Below, piece by piece: positions 25,977-35,060 of a DNA stretch of 53,561 nucleotides. The notes under the pieces are model-generated. The model had not been told where the DNA came from and ran no database searches. It saw only the letters and a list, made by a program, of their open reading frames with translations. The position numbers were made by a program, and so were the translations under genes. The DNA comes from Desulfobacca sp. (GTDB lineage: Bacteria; Desulfobacterota; Desulfobaccia; Desulfobaccales; Desulfobaccaceae). Where the stretch lies: positions 1 to 53,561 of the forward strand of contig DYEV01000012.1 of assembly GCA_020725545.1 (NCBI GenBank). The letters are read 5' to 3'. The first letter of the stretch is position 1; each line of letters opens with the position of its first letter.

Positions 25977-27320
25977 TTATTTCACTTCCAGGGGATTCTT
26001 GGTGGGTGCCAAGTCGCTGATCTTGCCGATAGCTCGCAACAATTGGGCTTTTTGCACCTGATGATCATAGACCGCATTATTATAATTAACCCGTATGCGG
26101 GTAAGCAGGGTCTGGGCATCAATCACGTCGGTCGCCGTGCCCACCTGTTCTTTATAGCGCTCCTCATTTAACCGCAGATTTTCCTCGCCCTGTTTGATGG
26201 CCCCTTTAGTCACGGCGATCCGTTCCGCGGTTTCCTGCAGCCCCAGATAAGCATTTTGAACTTCCAGCTTGATCTGTTCCGCCAAGTCCTTTTTTTGGAT
26301 TTCCAGTTGCTGCAGCCGTTCCCGGGCCTGGGTGACCTGGGCCTTGGTGTCGAAGCCGGAGAAGATCTTCCAGTTCAACCCGAGGATGGCAAACCACTGG
26401 TTTTCGTGCAGGGCATAACGGCTCTGCTGGTAGTATTGACCACCCATGGCATAGAATCTGGGGAAATGACCGGCCCGTGCTTCGGTAATGCTTTTTTCGC
26501 CCTGCTGTCGCCGGCCCTCGGCGGCCTTCAAGTCACTGCGGCTCTGCAAGGCTGTCTCGGTGACCTCATCCAGGGCGGCGCCCTTGGGGATGTCCGTAAT
26601 ATCCTCTTCTTTGAGGCTCTGTAAAAGATGGATGGGTTGCCCGATGAGTTTATTCAACGATGCCTGAGCATTAATAATTTGATTTTTGGCGGCAATGAGG
26701 CGTTGTTGGGCGTCGGCCAGGGAAACCTCAGCCTGGAGGACGTCATTATGGGTTACCACCCCGAATTCATAAAGGTCTTGGGCAACCTTCAGGTGGTTCT
26801 TGAGTTGGGTGACTTCCTGTTCGGCAATGGTCTTGAACTTTTCGGCCCGCAAAACATGGAAATAGGTCTGGGCTACCAGAAAAAAGATCTCGTCCCGGGT
26901 AGCCAGGGTATCCAGTTTGGCCACTTCCTTGCCGATGGCCGCTTTGCGGTACCGGGAAGGCGTGGCGCCAAAATCAAAGAGGGTCTGTTCCGCGGTGACC
27001 GTGCTTTCCCAATAGTTCCGGTTCATAAAGGTAAAGGGTTGGGTCCCCGGAAAGACGTATTTGCGGGGATCATCATAAATCTGTTGGAACGTGTGTGCTT
27101 TAATGGTGGGCAAGAAACCAGCCCGGGCCCGGATGCGGTCCTGTTCGGCAATGAGTTCCTGGACGCGACTCATCTTCAGGTTGGCATTTTCCTTCCAAGC
27201 CTTTTGAAAGGCTTCGCCGAGGGTCAACACCGGTCCGCCGGGAGCCTGGGGCTGCGCCCCGCTGGCCGCGGGCAGACTTAGGAGAATCGCCAGGATCACC
27301 AGGATGCCGAGAGATTGCAT
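25977..27320 (-). CDS. TolC family outer-membrane channel protein
   Basis: This 447-residue protein has a signal peptide and the two OEP (outer membrane efflux) repeats of TolC-like channels. Repeat one contains VTAEQTLFDFGATPSRYRKA near residue 105. Repeat two has LKAAEGRRQQGEKSITEARA near 270. Long coiled-coil helices lie between, and the usual ending NAVYDHQVQKAQLLRAIGKI is present. It would form the outer-membrane duct of a type I secretion or efflux system. No inner-membrane pump or adaptor gene is adjacent, so its partner is encoded elsewhere. Confidence 0.9.
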   Translation of the reverse strand: MQSLGILVILAILLSLPAASGAQPQAPGGPVLTLGEAFQKAWKENANLKMSRVQELIAEQDRIRARAGFLPTIKAHTFQQIYDDPRKYVFPGTQPFTFMNRNYWESTVTAEQTLFDFGATPSRYRKAAIGKEVAKLDTLATRDEIFFLVAQTYFHVLRAEKFKTIAEQEVTQLKNHLKVAQDLYEFGVVTHNDVLQAEVSLADAQQRLIAAKNQIINAQASLNKLIGQPIHLLQSLKEEDITDIPKGAALDEVTETALQSRSDLKAAEGRRQQGEKSITEARAGHFPRFYAMGGQYYQQSRYALHENQWFAILGLNWKIFSGFDTKAQVTQARERLQQLEIQKKDLAEQIKLEVQNAYLGLQETAERIAVTKGAIKQGEENLRLNEERYKEQVGTATDVIDAQTLLTRIRVNYNNAVYDHQVQKAQLLRAIGKISDLAPTKNPLEVK

Positions 27321-27736
27321 GAAAAACCTCTGGTAAGAATAATGCCAGCGGTGTTTGGCTCCGTTGCCAGATAGGTGCGGCTTCTCTTGCTGAGCCGCTG
27401 GGTCGCGGCGCGCCCTGCGGCCGGGGCGCGCCGGCCGGGCAGACCAGCGCCCCCGCCTGGAGCAAAAAACCGTGGACCATGCAGCCCGAGGGCCGTGTCT
27501 TTCCCCATCCTCTGTCTTACCCGACCCTCGTGTAGATCGGCATTGCAGAAGGCAGCAATGGCGCGCCAGGGCAAGGAATTGATCTATCTGTGCTTACCAT
27601 AGGCGATTTTCGCCTGTCAAGTGAAATTCCAGAATATCCTTGACAGCCGGGGCGAGATGTCGGAGATTTACTTCTGGGCAATCTCATTGCCGCCGGTTGT
27701 TCAATTCCCATAAAAACCACTAAAGGCTGACTGGTC
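27321..27736. other. Gene-free region with a GC-rich palindrome
   Basis: Near 27415-27445 two GGCGCGCC units flank a CTGCGGCCG core, forming a strong palindrome. The right part (27600-27736) is less GC-rich and includes a TTGACA at 27640 without a clear -10 partner, a possible promoter for the GT2 gene. Open frames here lack ribosome binding sites and look accidental. Confidence 0.4.
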
Positions 27737-28426
27737 ATGAAATTAAGCATTGTCATTCCCGTCTATAATGAAAAAAAGACTTTGGCCGAGATAGTCAGAC
27801 GGGTTCAGGCCACTCCCTATAACAAAGAACTCATTATCGTCGACGATGCCTCCACCGACGGCTCCCGGGAGATCCTCCGGCAGCTGGCCCAGGAATACGA
27901 CAACATCCGTCCCTTTTTCCATGAGCGCAATCAAGGCAAAGGCGCAGCCCTGCGCACCGGTTTCAGCCACGTCCAGGGGGATGTGGTCCTCATCCAGGAT
28001 GCCGATCTGGAGTATAATCCCATCGACTATCCGGAGCTCCTAAAGCCCATCGAGCGTGGGGTCGCAGATGTGGTCTATGGCAGCCGCCTTATCGGCGCGG
28101 CCCCCCACCGGGTCCTCTTCTTTTGGCACTATGTGGGCAATAAGGTGGTGACCACCCTGTCAAATATGTTTACGAATCTCAACCTCACTGATATGGAGAC
28201 CTGCTACAAAGTCTTTAAGGCCGAAGTTCTTCAAGATATTCAGATTAAATCCAACCGGTTCGGCGTCGAGCCGGAGTTGACGGCCAAGATCGCCAAAAAA
28301 CGTTGGCGGATTTATGAAGTGCCCATTTCCTATGATGGCCGCGATTACAGTGAAGGCAAGAAAATTACCTGGCGGGACGGCATTGCCGCGGTCTACTATA
28401 TCATCCGGTTCAGTTTCTGGGATTAA
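27737..28426 (+). CDS. Glycosyltransferase family 2 (dolichol/polyprenyl-phosphate mannose synthase-like)
   Basis: This 229-residue GT-A enzyme starts with LSIVIPVYNEKKTLAEIV. It has VDDASTDGS near residue 38 and the metal-binding DAD motif in QDADLEYNP near residue 90. It lacks membrane helices, unlike the DPM1-GtrA fusion forms. Such enzymes transfer a sugar to a polyprenyl phosphate, which is then the donor for membrane GT-C transferases, consistent with the downstream membrane protein at 28927. The stop lies one base before the next start. Confidence 0.9.
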   Translation: MKLSIVIPVYNEKKTLAEIVRRVQATPYNKELIIVDDASTDGSREILRQLAQEYDNIRPFFHERNQGKGAALRTGFSHVQGDVVLIQDADLEYNPIDYPELLKPIERGVADVVYGSRLIGAAPHRVLFFWHYVGNKVVTTLSNMFTNLNLTDMETCYKVFKAEVLQDIQIKSNRFGVEPELTAKIAKKRWRIYEVPISYDGRDYSEGKKITWRDGIAAVYYIIRFSFWD

Positions 28427-28427
28427 T

Positions 28428-28934
28428 ATGCGGACAACCCCGGGGAGAGGATTTTCTGCCATTATCATCATCCTCGCCCTGCTCTGGCTTGGGCAGCTCG
28501 GCTGGCTGGCCTGGCATTTTGCCCCCGAAGCCCTCGATTTGGCGCAACGGCTCAAGCTCGGAAGCACTACAGCGGTCAGCCCTCCGGCAGATCCTTTTGA
28601 CCGCTGGCTGGCCGAGTTGGCGCACCTGCTCCCGGCTGACCGCACCTATATCTTCGTGGACTGTTACGAGACCGGCAATTATGCCAAGATGCGCTACGTT
28701 CTGTATCCCCGGCGGCAGCTGCGCCTGGATCCCAAGGCCACTCCTGCCCTGTTGTTCACGATGATCCAGCAAGAAAAGGTTGCCTTTCTTATCCTGGGAG
28801 GCTGCAATCTCGACCCCCATTGGCACTTTCTCTGCAAAGATCAGCAAACCGTTTTTCAGACTCTGCCCACTGCCGGCCCGGGGCTGGTTCTAAGCGTGGC
28901 GTCCAACCGCATTAGAGGTGGTTTTTATGACTGA
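28428..28934 (+). CDS. Membrane-anchored protein of unknown function in GT cluster
   Basis: This 168-residue protein has one N-terminal membrane segment (about residues 9-31, IIIILALLWLGQLGWLAW), then a soluble extracytoplasmic domain with AHLLPADRTYIFVDCYETGN. The ATG at 28428 follows the GT2 stop directly. The gene end overlaps the next start. Genes of this shape beside membrane glycosyltransferases often encode an accessory domain, but no family is recognised. Confidence 0.7.
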   Translation: MRTTPGRGFSAIIIILALLWLGQLGWLAWHFAPEALDLAQRLKLGSTTAVSPPADPFDRWLAELAHLLPADRTYIFVDCYETGNYAKMRYVLYPRRQLRLDPKATPALLFTMIQQEKVAFLILGGCNLDPHWHFLCKDQQTVFQTLPTAGPGLVLSVASNRIRGGFYD

Positions 28935-30348
28935 GGCGCTGGGCTTGCTTGTCCGGCTGCTGGGTGGCTTATGGGCCATCCAGATGGTGGGCTACGCCCT
29001 CCTGGTGGTGCTATTGCCGCCTCGGGCCACCTTTGCGCCTCTGGAACGCCTGGCGCTGGCCCTCGGCTTGGGCTGCCTGGGTCTCAGCCTCTGGATGTTG
29101 TTGTTGACCTGCCTGAGAATCCCGTATACTCTCCTCAATCTGACCGGACCGTGGCTCCTGGTGATCCTGCCGGCCTGGTGGTTGGCCGGCCGGCGCGGCT
29201 GGCTGCAAGCGGATGGCCGTTCGCTCAAAAGTTGTTTTTTTGCCATCGCCACCTTGGGAACCAAGCCCGGATGGTCCCGGATCGAACAGGCTTTCCTGCT
29301 CCTGCTGATCTTGGCGTTCGTTTTTGCGACCCTGCGAGCCATGCTCTACCCCTTCTGGGCCTGGGATGAGCTGGCCACCTGGGGGCTCAAGGCCAAGGCC
29401 TTTTATCTGGCCCGGGGTCTGGATTTGAGCCGCATGGAGGCGCACAATTATTACCCCAACCTCGTGCCCCTGTCGCTGGCCTATCTGTATTTTTGGCTGG
29501 GAGGCGTGGTGGAGACCTGGGCCAAAGCCTTTTTCCCACTCTGCGGCGGCAGCCTGGTGCTGTTGTTTTATAGCTTCTTAAGGCGGTTAGATGTGACCCG
29601 TGCCGCTGCCCTGGTGGCCACAGCCTTCCTGGTCCTGAATGGCACCACCTTTCTGAGCCACCTGTTCATCGCCTATGCCGATCTGATGTTGACATATTAT
29701 CATCTGGGTGCCGCTGGCCTGCTCTACCTCTGGGTGCGAGGCGAGGCCCCGGCCGGCAGCGCTACGATCATCTCCTGCTATGCCGGGGGCATGGCCTGGA
29801 GCAAGTTCGAGGGTTGGCCGTTAGTGCTGATCATGGTGTTGGCTGCTATGCTCACGTTGGTCTGGCTGCGCCCTGCCGGCTTCGGGAAGAAAATCTCTGC
29901 GGTGTTGCTCATGGGTCTGGGAGGTTGGCTTCTCGCCCTGCCATGGCGCCAATTTGTCCATCTGCAGGGCTGGGACGTCGGCCTGGACCATGTGGGCGGC
30001 TTTTATCCGGAGCAATTTCTCTGGGGCGGCTGGTTGGTGCTCCAAGCCTTGGTCTGGCCTCCTTATTTCGGACTCCTCTGGCCTGCTGTTCTTCTCAGCT
30101 TCATCCTGGCCTGGCGCTCCCTTTTGAACGCGCCGGTTCTCTTTCTGGTCCTGCTGGTAGCCGGGAATCTGGCCGCCACGGTGCTGGCCTACGCTATCGT
30201 CCCTACTTCGGCAGCGGAATTTCCCTTGTACGTCCGGGCTACCGTCGACCGCCTGCTATTGCATGCCGCCCCGGTCAGTGCCCTCATCTTTTCCATACCC
30301 CTGGGCTCATTACATCCACAGGCAATGCCTGATCGTAATTTTATTTGA
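28927..30348 (+). CDS. Multi-spanning membrane protein, GT-C/GT39-like glycosyltransferase
   Basis: This 473-residue protein has ten or more predicted membrane helices. The conserved loop after helix four reads WAWDELATWGLKAKAFYLAR, with acidic residues resembling the GT-C (GT39/DUF2723) catalytic Asp-Glu motif, and HNYYPNLVPL follows. It probably uses polyprenyl-phosphate sugar from the GT2 enzyme at 27737 to glycosylate lipid or protein outside the membrane. ATG 28927 overlaps the preceding stop and has AGAGGTGG upstream. Acceptor unknown. Confidence 0.75.
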   Translation: MTEALGLLVRLLGGLWAIQMVGYALLVVLLPPRATFAPLERLALALGLGCLGLSLWMLLLTCLRIPYTLLNLTGPWLLVILPAWWLAGRRGWLQADGRSLKSCFFAIATLGTKPGWSRIEQAFLLLLILAFVFATLRAMLYPFWAWDELATWGLKAKAFYLARGLDLSRMEAHNYYPNLVPLSLAYLYFWLGGVVETWAKAFFPLCGGSLVLLFYSFLRRLDVTRAAALVATAFLVLNGTTFLSHLFIAYADLMLTYYHLGAAGLLYLWVRGEAPAGSATIISCYAGGMAWSKFEGWPLVLIMVLAAMLTLVWLRPAGFGKKISAVLLMGLGGWLLALPWRQFVHLQGWDVGLDHVGGFYPEQFLWGGWLVLQALVWPPYFGLLWPAVLLSFILAWRSLLNAPVLFLVLLVAGNLAATVLAYAIVPTSAAEFPLYVRATVDRLLLHAAPVSALIFSIPLGSLHPQAMPDRNFI

Positions 30349-30372
30349 CCAGCCTGATGCTCTGGTTATAGA
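30345..30372 (+). promoter_or_regulatory. Possible sigma-70 promoter for the ferredoxin gene
   Basis: TTGACC, 16 bases, TATAGA, overlapping the end of the preceding gene. The transcript would have a leader of about 85 bases. Confidence 0.35.
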
Positions 30373-30463
30373 ATTATAATTGGAGTGCATGAGTGTCATG
30401 CCAGCTTGACCTGCCTCAGCAAGGGCGGGGGAGCCCGAACCCGTGGCGGGAGGAATGTGATCC

Positions 30464-31051
30464 ATGAAGACTGTTATCGTAGTGCCGGAAAAGTGCGTCG
30501 GGTGTAAACAGTGCCTCATTGCCTGTGCGGTGGAACATTCCCAGAGCAAGAACCTTTTTGCCTCCCTGAGCGAACAGGTGCAGCCCCGGCCGCGGTTGCG
30601 GGTCTACCCTGGCACCCACCACTTTGCCTTTGTCAATAAGTGCCGTCATTGTGATCCAGCTCCCTGCCAATTGGTCTGCATGCCCGGAGCCATCAGTCAC
30701 GATCCGGTGCGGGGCACCACCGATATCGATCCGCACCGCTGCATCAGTTGCGGCATGTGCGCCATGGCCTGCCCCTTCGGGGTCCTGCGCTTTGCAGCCA
30801 CACCTGCCGCGCCGGAAAAGAAATCGGTAGCTTTAAAATGCGATCAATGTCCGGATCGGGAAAAGGCAGGTCGGCTGCCTGCCTGTGTGGAGGTTTGCAA
30901 AGTGGGTGCTTTGCTGTACGGCACCATGGAAGAAGCCATGGCCATGAAAGGCTTGCGGGTTTCCCGCTCAGTCTTTGCCAGTTTGCAGGGCACTGAAGGA
31001 GTGGCGACTGCGGCCCCGCCTCTCATCAGGCTCTGGCGCCAACTCTCTTAA
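30464..31051 (+). CDS. CooF/HycB-like polyferredoxin electron-transfer protein
   Basis: This 195-residue cytoplasmic protein has four 4Fe-4S sites in the DMSO-reductase-B/CooF arrangement. These are CVGCKQCLIAC (residues 12-22), CRHCDPAPCQLVC (60-72), CISCGMCAMACP (near 92) and CDQCPDR with CVEVCKVGAL (near 125-145). It would pass electrons between a dehydrogenase (CO dehydrogenase, formate dehydrogenase or hydrogenase) and an acceptor. No such catalytic gene is adjacent, so its partner is unknown. GGGAGGA lies before the ATG. Confidence 0.9.
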   Translation: MKTVIVVPEKCVGCKQCLIACAVEHSQSKNLFASLSEQVQPRPRLRVYPGTHHFAFVNKCRHCDPAPCQLVCMPGAISHDPVRGTTDIDPHRCISCGMCAMACPFGVLRFAATPAAPEKKSVALKCDQCPDREKAGRLPACVEVCKVGALLYGTMEEAMAMKGLRVSRSVFASLQGTEGVATAAPPLIRLWRQLS

Positions 31052-31189
31052 GGTCTAAAGAAGTTCGGCAACCACCGCCAAGTGATGCGGTTCTCCTGAT
31101 TCTGCCGGGTTCTTGGCGGGGGTTGCCACCCCCCTGTATAGATCGGTGGCCCGGCCCCCAGGAAAAGCTCCTGGACATTCTCAGACCAT

Positions 31190-32191
31190 ATGAAGCCATT
31201 ATCCTCATCTCCCCAGCGGGCTCGCCTCCTGACCATTGCTGCGTCAGTAACCATCAGTCTGCTCCTCCTGGGGATGAAGTTTTACGCCTACTGGCTGACC
31301 CAATCCGCGGCCATCCTCTCCGATGCCCTCGAATCCATTATCAACGTCGTGGCCAGCAGTTTTGCCTTGGCTGCGGTCATCCTGGCTGCCAAACCGCCGG
31401 ACCTGACCCATCCCTACGGCCATGGCAAAATAGAATACGTAGCCGTGGGCTTTGAAGGAGCCCTGATCTTTTTGGCGGCGTTGGGGATCTTTGTGAAGGC
31501 CGGCCAGCAACTCTGGCGGCCGCAACCATTGCCCGGCTTGGAAATGGGGTTGGGGCTCATCCTGGGGGCCAGTCTGATCAACCTGGCACTAGGGCTGGCC
31601 CTGATAACCGTCGGCCGCCGGACCGATTCCATCACCCTGATGGCCGATGGCCGCCACATCCTTACCGATGTCTACACCTCTGCCGGCGTCCTTGTGGGTC
31701 TGGGTCTGGTCTGGCTCACCGACCAGCTCTGGCTGGACGGCGCCACCGCCGCCCTGGTCGGGATGAATATCCTCTATACCGGCTGGAAGCTGATCCGTCA
31801 GGCCTTCGCCGGCCTCCTGGATGAATCGGATATCTCTCTCCTGGAAAAGATCGCCTCTATTCTCAAGGCCCATCGCAAAAGTTCCTGGATCGATATTCAC
31901 CAGCTCCGGGCCCGGAAGGCCGGCAACCGCCTCTTTGTGGATTTTCATCTCATCCTGCCCCAGGATTTCAATTTGGAAGCGGCCCATCAGGAGGTTAAGG
32001 AATTGGAGGCGATCTTCAAATCCCACTTCCAGGATCAGGCTGATGTCCACATCCACGTCGACCCCTGCGATCGGGATCAGGAATGTCCCAGTTGCGGCTA
32101 TGACCCCTGCCACTCCCGCCAGGCCGAAACCGCGTGGCAGCGGGTTTGGCGGCAAGATGTGGTGGTGGATAAACGGGAAGGGGTGGAGTGA
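31190..32191 (+). CDS. Cation diffusion facilitator (CDF) metal exporter
   Basis: This 333-residue protein has six membrane helices. The conserved CDF features are QSAAILSDALESIINVVASS near residue 38 (variant S-D-x3-E in place of the usual H/D-x3-D), HPYGHGKIEYVAVGFEGALI, and HILTDVYTSAGV near residue 152. A cytoplasmic dimerisation domain follows (RKAGNRLFVDFHLILP, ADVHIHVDPCD). It exports divalent metals such as Zn2+, Fe2+ or Mn2+; the altered site leaves the metal uncertain. A hairpin GGGGGTTGCCACCCCC lies upstream at about 31118. The stop overlaps the next start. Confidence 0.88.
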   Translation: MKPLSSSPQRARLLTIAASVTISLLLLGMKFYAYWLTQSAAILSDALESIINVVASSFALAAVILAAKPPDLTHPYGHGKIEYVAVGFEGALIFLAALGIFVKAGQQLWRPQPLPGLEMGLGLILGASLINLALGLALITVGRRTDSITLMADGRHILTDVYTSAGVLVGLGLVWLTDQLWLDGATAALVGMNILYTGWKLIRQAFAGLLDESDISLLEKIASILKAHRKSSWIDIHQLRARKAGNRLFVDFHLILPQDFNLEAAHQEVKELEAIFKSHFQDQADVHIHVDPCDRDQECPSCGYDPCHSRQAETAWQRVWRQDVVVDKREGVE

Positions 32192-32499
32192 TGGCGCTGA
32201 GGGCTTCAAGCTGCCCGCCCTTGCAGCGGGACATGTTACCGTCACCGGTGGACGTGGCGGCACCGCCCCGCCTGCCCCGGCCTGAGGCCACCCGTCTGGC
32301 CACACACAAGGCCCACACAATGCATGCCGAGGTCATTCTCCTGGCCTGGTTCGACCGGAACGCCGAGGAGTTCTCACCCCCCATCCCCTGCTGCCGGGAA
32401 GATAAGCCCGGGTGGTTGACCTATGCCCTCTCCCGGGGCGCGGATCTGATCATTTCCATCAATGGCGAGGAATATGTCTTCGCCTTCAAAAAACTATGA
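32191..32499 (+). CDS. Small protein, possibly AF1514/DUF5619-like
   Basis: This 102-residue protein overlaps the CDF stop codon (TGATG). The conserved-looking part is AEVILLAWFDRNAEEFSPP followed by CCREDKPGW and GADLIISINGEEYVF. That pattern recalls the AF1514 (DUF5619) family, but I cannot verify it. The Pro-rich N-terminal 40 residues look unlike a conserved domain; the real start may be the internal Met at residue 44. Role unknown; coupling to a metal exporter is the only clue. Confidence 0.55.
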   Translation: MALRASSCPPLQRDMLPSPVDVAAPPRLPRPEATRLATHKAHTMHAEVILLAWFDRNAEEFSPPIPCCREDKPGWLTYALSRGADLIISINGEEYVFAFKKL

Positions 32500-32515
32500 T
32501 TGGGGCATAACCTTA

Positions 32516-32701
32516 TCAGTCGGTTTGGAATGGCTGCAGCGCCTCTTTGACCCGATTGATGAGTTCCTCAAATTTGTCCGAACGATATTCATCGTACAAG
32601 CCGCAGCCGGCGTCAGCCAGTTTATCAAAGACTCGAGCGCTGTCGATATAATTCATCAGATCTTTCGTGCTGGCCACCAAGTTTTTCACCTGCTCATCCA
32701 T
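32516..32701 (-). CDS. Small helical protein of unknown function
   Basis: This 61-residue protein is mostly charged helix (DKLADAGCGLYDEYRSDKFE). GGTAGGGAT lies before the ATG. It is convergent with the preceding gene. The composition looks natural and not like a shadow of another gene, but no family is recognised. Confidence 0.5.
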   Translation of the reverse strand: MDEQVKNLVASTKDLMNYIDSARVFDKLADAGCGLYDEYRSDKFEELINRVKEALQPFQTD

Positions 32702-32874
32702 ATCCCTACCTCACATTGATGACGTTGTCTGATACCATATCACCCAATACCCAGCAGAGCAAGTCTTGCAAAAATCATCGCTTCCAATTACCATAAATGT
32801 GTCAGCTGCGGCCGACGGGAACCTGGCCCAAGGAGATGCGGCAGATTTTATGGACTCGCCACCGGGAAAAAGGC

Positions 32875-32903
32875 TTGACGCCGCCTCGGAAAAAAGATAT
32901 TAA
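32875..32903 (+). promoter_or_regulatory. Sigma-70 promoter of tRNA-Val
   Basis: TTGACG, 17 bases, TATTAA, ending 15 bases before the tRNA. This is the best promoter match in the window. Confidence 0.7.
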
Positions 32904-32918
32904 AATATATTGTTATTC

Positions 32919-32993
32919 AGGCACGTAGCTCAGGGGGAGAGCGCTACCCTGACACGGTAGAGGTCACGAGTTCAAATCTCGTCGTGCCTACCA
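32919..32993 (+). tRNA. tRNA-Val (anticodon GAC)
   Basis: A 75-base cloverleaf. Acceptor AGGCACG pairs with CGTGCCT, the anticodon stem is CTACC/GGTAG with loop CTGACAC, and the T loop is TTCAAAT. The 3' CCA is encoded. Confidence 0.95.
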
Positions 32994-33001
32994 CGAAAAT
33001 C

Positions 33002-33034
33002 AAAGGGTTGGTCAGCAATGGCCAGCCCCTTTTT
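33002..33034 (+). terminator. Rho-independent terminator after tRNA-Val
   Basis: AAAGGGTTGGTC and GGCCAGCCCCTTT pair with one bulged C, followed by T residues. The bases from here to 33333 hold no gene I can support. Confidence 0.7.
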
Positions 33035-33333
33035 GATGTACCGAGCGGACTCGGCAGGGTAAGGGCAGAAAACTCCTGCCAAGCGGGTTGCCCAAAAAAG
33101 GGCATAGTCTAAGTGGTATATCGGCGAGAGCACCGCAATCCGCCCTTGTCCCTCCCAGGACCGGACCGTGTTCGTCGCCCGCGGCACCGCCATTGTCATC
33201 GCCCAAGTGGGGGGTGCTGGTGGCAGGGAGGCATTTCCTGGCCAAGCCTTTGGCTCTGCAGGAATTGGCGGTCAACATCAGAATTGCTTTAAATCAGCCA
33301 TAACGGCCCCCTGGACCACCCCGCAAAGCTGGT

Positions 33334-34079
33334 TCAAGGATTTTTTGATTTAGCACCGATATCCGGGGCGGCCTTCTCCACCTCTTGACAGCAGAGGGGG
33401 TGTCCCAGACGGCAGCCTTCCCGAAAATCGGCCATGGCTTTATCCGGTTGGTTCAAGTGATAGCGATAGAGGTTGCCCCGGAAAAAATAGGCATGGGGCA
33501 GATCAGGACGGAGTTTAATGGCCGTGGAGAAATCGGCCACCGCGGCTTTCAGATTATGCTGGCAGAAGTAGACCATGCCCCGGTGGTTGTAGACCCAAGG
33601 ATCCTTGGGCAGGAGTTTGACCGCCTGCTCCAGGTCTTTGAGGGCCTCAGCCAGTCGGCCTTCATTAGCCAAATTTGCGCCGCGTTCCTTCAGGGCCTCG
33701 CCATTTTGGGGGTCTTGCTGGAGAATCCGGCTGAAGACCTGGATGGCCTCCTCCCTTCGGCCCAATTCCCCCAAAATCCCGCCTTGTACCATTAAAAGAG
33801 AGGCGTCGTCAGGGTGGTGCCGCAAACCGGCCATCACTTCCTGCAAAGCATCCTCAGGCCGCTCCAACCTTTGGAAGGCCAGGGCTCGATAGCGCCGGGC
33901 CGCCACGGACTGGGGAGCTTCTTGTAGATAGGCTTCGAACAATTCCAATGCCTTGGCATAGTTCTGGGCCTTAAAAGCCGCTTCGCCCTGGGCATGAGGT
34001 CCGACGCTGTGCCGAGTGCTGCCCCCCCGCTGAGCATCATACCCAATACCACAATCAGGGGAAAAATAATCCTGGCCAT
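33334..34079 (-). pseudogene. TPR-repeat protein, secreted, with a probable frameshift
   Basis: Two minus-strand frames together encode an exported TPR protein. From ATG 34079 comes a signal-like segment (MARIIFPLIVVLGMMLSGG). The TPR part, in another frame, has at least four 34-residue repeats, for example AEALKDLEQAVKLLPKDPWV and AVADFSTAIKLRPDLPHAYF. The frames meet at a run of seven Gs (minus strand; C run at 34022-34028); one extra G would join them. The alternative single-frame start at 34116 (MGFVNDREE) lacks a signal peptide. It could be a real mutation, a slippage site or a sequencing/assembly error. TPR proteins act as scaffolds; partner unknown. Confidence 0.7.
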
Positions 34080-34116
34080 GGCGCTCTCCTTCTTCTCGGT
34101 CGTTCACGAATCCCAA

Positions 34117-34741
34117 ATGGACCTTCGTCTCTTATGTGTTATCACTCTTAAAAAAAGGAAGGCAAGGAAAATCGCCATGATGGTAAAATGCCACCTCCTA
34201 TGCCCCCATGCCGCATAACCTGCCGGTGGGGCTGAGCCATGAAATCGTGGCCAATTTCGTTGGGTGCCCATAAAAAATATTTGGTGACGTCTAGCACCAC
34301 CATGATATTTAAATCTTGCCGCGGTTTGCGAAGCTAAAACGTGCAAAAGCAGTCACCCGTTGGCTCTTCCAGGGAGAGAAAAGGGCGGTGCTGGCTGAAA
34401 AGCCTGATCATTGGCGTTGTGCGTCTCGTGGGAGGATAGGTCGGGACAGAAAGTCTTGAAATTTACCGGGCATTATGCTAAAGAAATCAGAATCAGGCAC
34501 AGTTGGCTGGTGAAAGATCCAAACCGAAGGTAAAAATGAAGTTGCCAAAGGCGGAAAAAAAAGTTAGCCTAAACACCATAAATCTTCTGGGTCTGCCCGC
34601 AAGTTCGGGCACCGATGGCATGTCCCAAGTTGACCCCGGAAAATTTTTCGTATTGCAAATAATTCGAAATTAATTATATATTAATGTTGATAACGAGGTT
34701 CGAAGCCTCGTCCCAGCAGCCAGACATCGACCCGACCTCAT
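34117..34741. other. Long gene-free region before tRNA-Asn
   Basis: Its open frames lack ribosome binding sites and look accidental. The right third is AT-rich with the tRNA promoter (34653-34682), then a hairpin ACGAGG, TTCGAAG, CCTCGT in the tRNA leader near 34694. I see nothing else. Confidence 0.4.
34653..34682 (+). promoter_or_regulatory. Probable sigma-70 promoter of tRNA-Asn
   Basis: TTGCAA, 18 bases, TATATT in an AT-rich stretch. The transcript start would be about 50 bases before the tRNA. Confidence 0.45.
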
Positions 34742-34817
<76 letters not shown>

Positions 34818-34828
34818 CGAAAAACAAA

Positions 34829-34858
34829 CCCCCTGAGAAATCAGGGGGTTTTTGTTTT
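34829..34858 (+). terminator. Rho-independent terminator after tRNA-Asn
   Basis: CCCCCTGA, loop GAAA, TCAGGGGG, then a T-rich tract. Confidence 0.92.
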
Positions 34859-35002
34859 AAGAAGAGAATTTTGGCAGGAAACGGTGGCTTTTTCTATGAA
34901 CTTGCCTTTTTCGTGCCCCCTCCTGGCCACCCTAAGCAGGCCTGGTTTCCTGATCAACTCCTGACCATGCATCGCTCCTCAAGAAGCAATCTTTGTTGAA
35001 GC

Positions 35003-35038
35003 AAAAAGGCCAACGGTCTTCCAGCCGCTGGCCTTTTT
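35003..35038. terminator. Bidirectional terminator downstream of htpX
   Basis: AAAAAGGCCA, one mismatch, CGG; loop; CCG, mismatch, TGGCCTTTTT. It lies 23 bases beyond the htpX stop on the minus strand. Confidence 0.8.
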
Positions 35039-35060
35039 GACAGGAAAACCCTTCCCGATA

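Noticed and set aside
33012-33278. Minus-strand open frame after tRNA-Val
   Set aside because: No ribosome binding site, odd composition, and it overlaps the tRNA terminator neighbourhood; no domain seen.
34104-34346. 80-residue minus-strand open frame before the TPR gene
   Set aside because: Arg/His-rich sequence without a ribosome binding site; overlaps the TPR upstream region.
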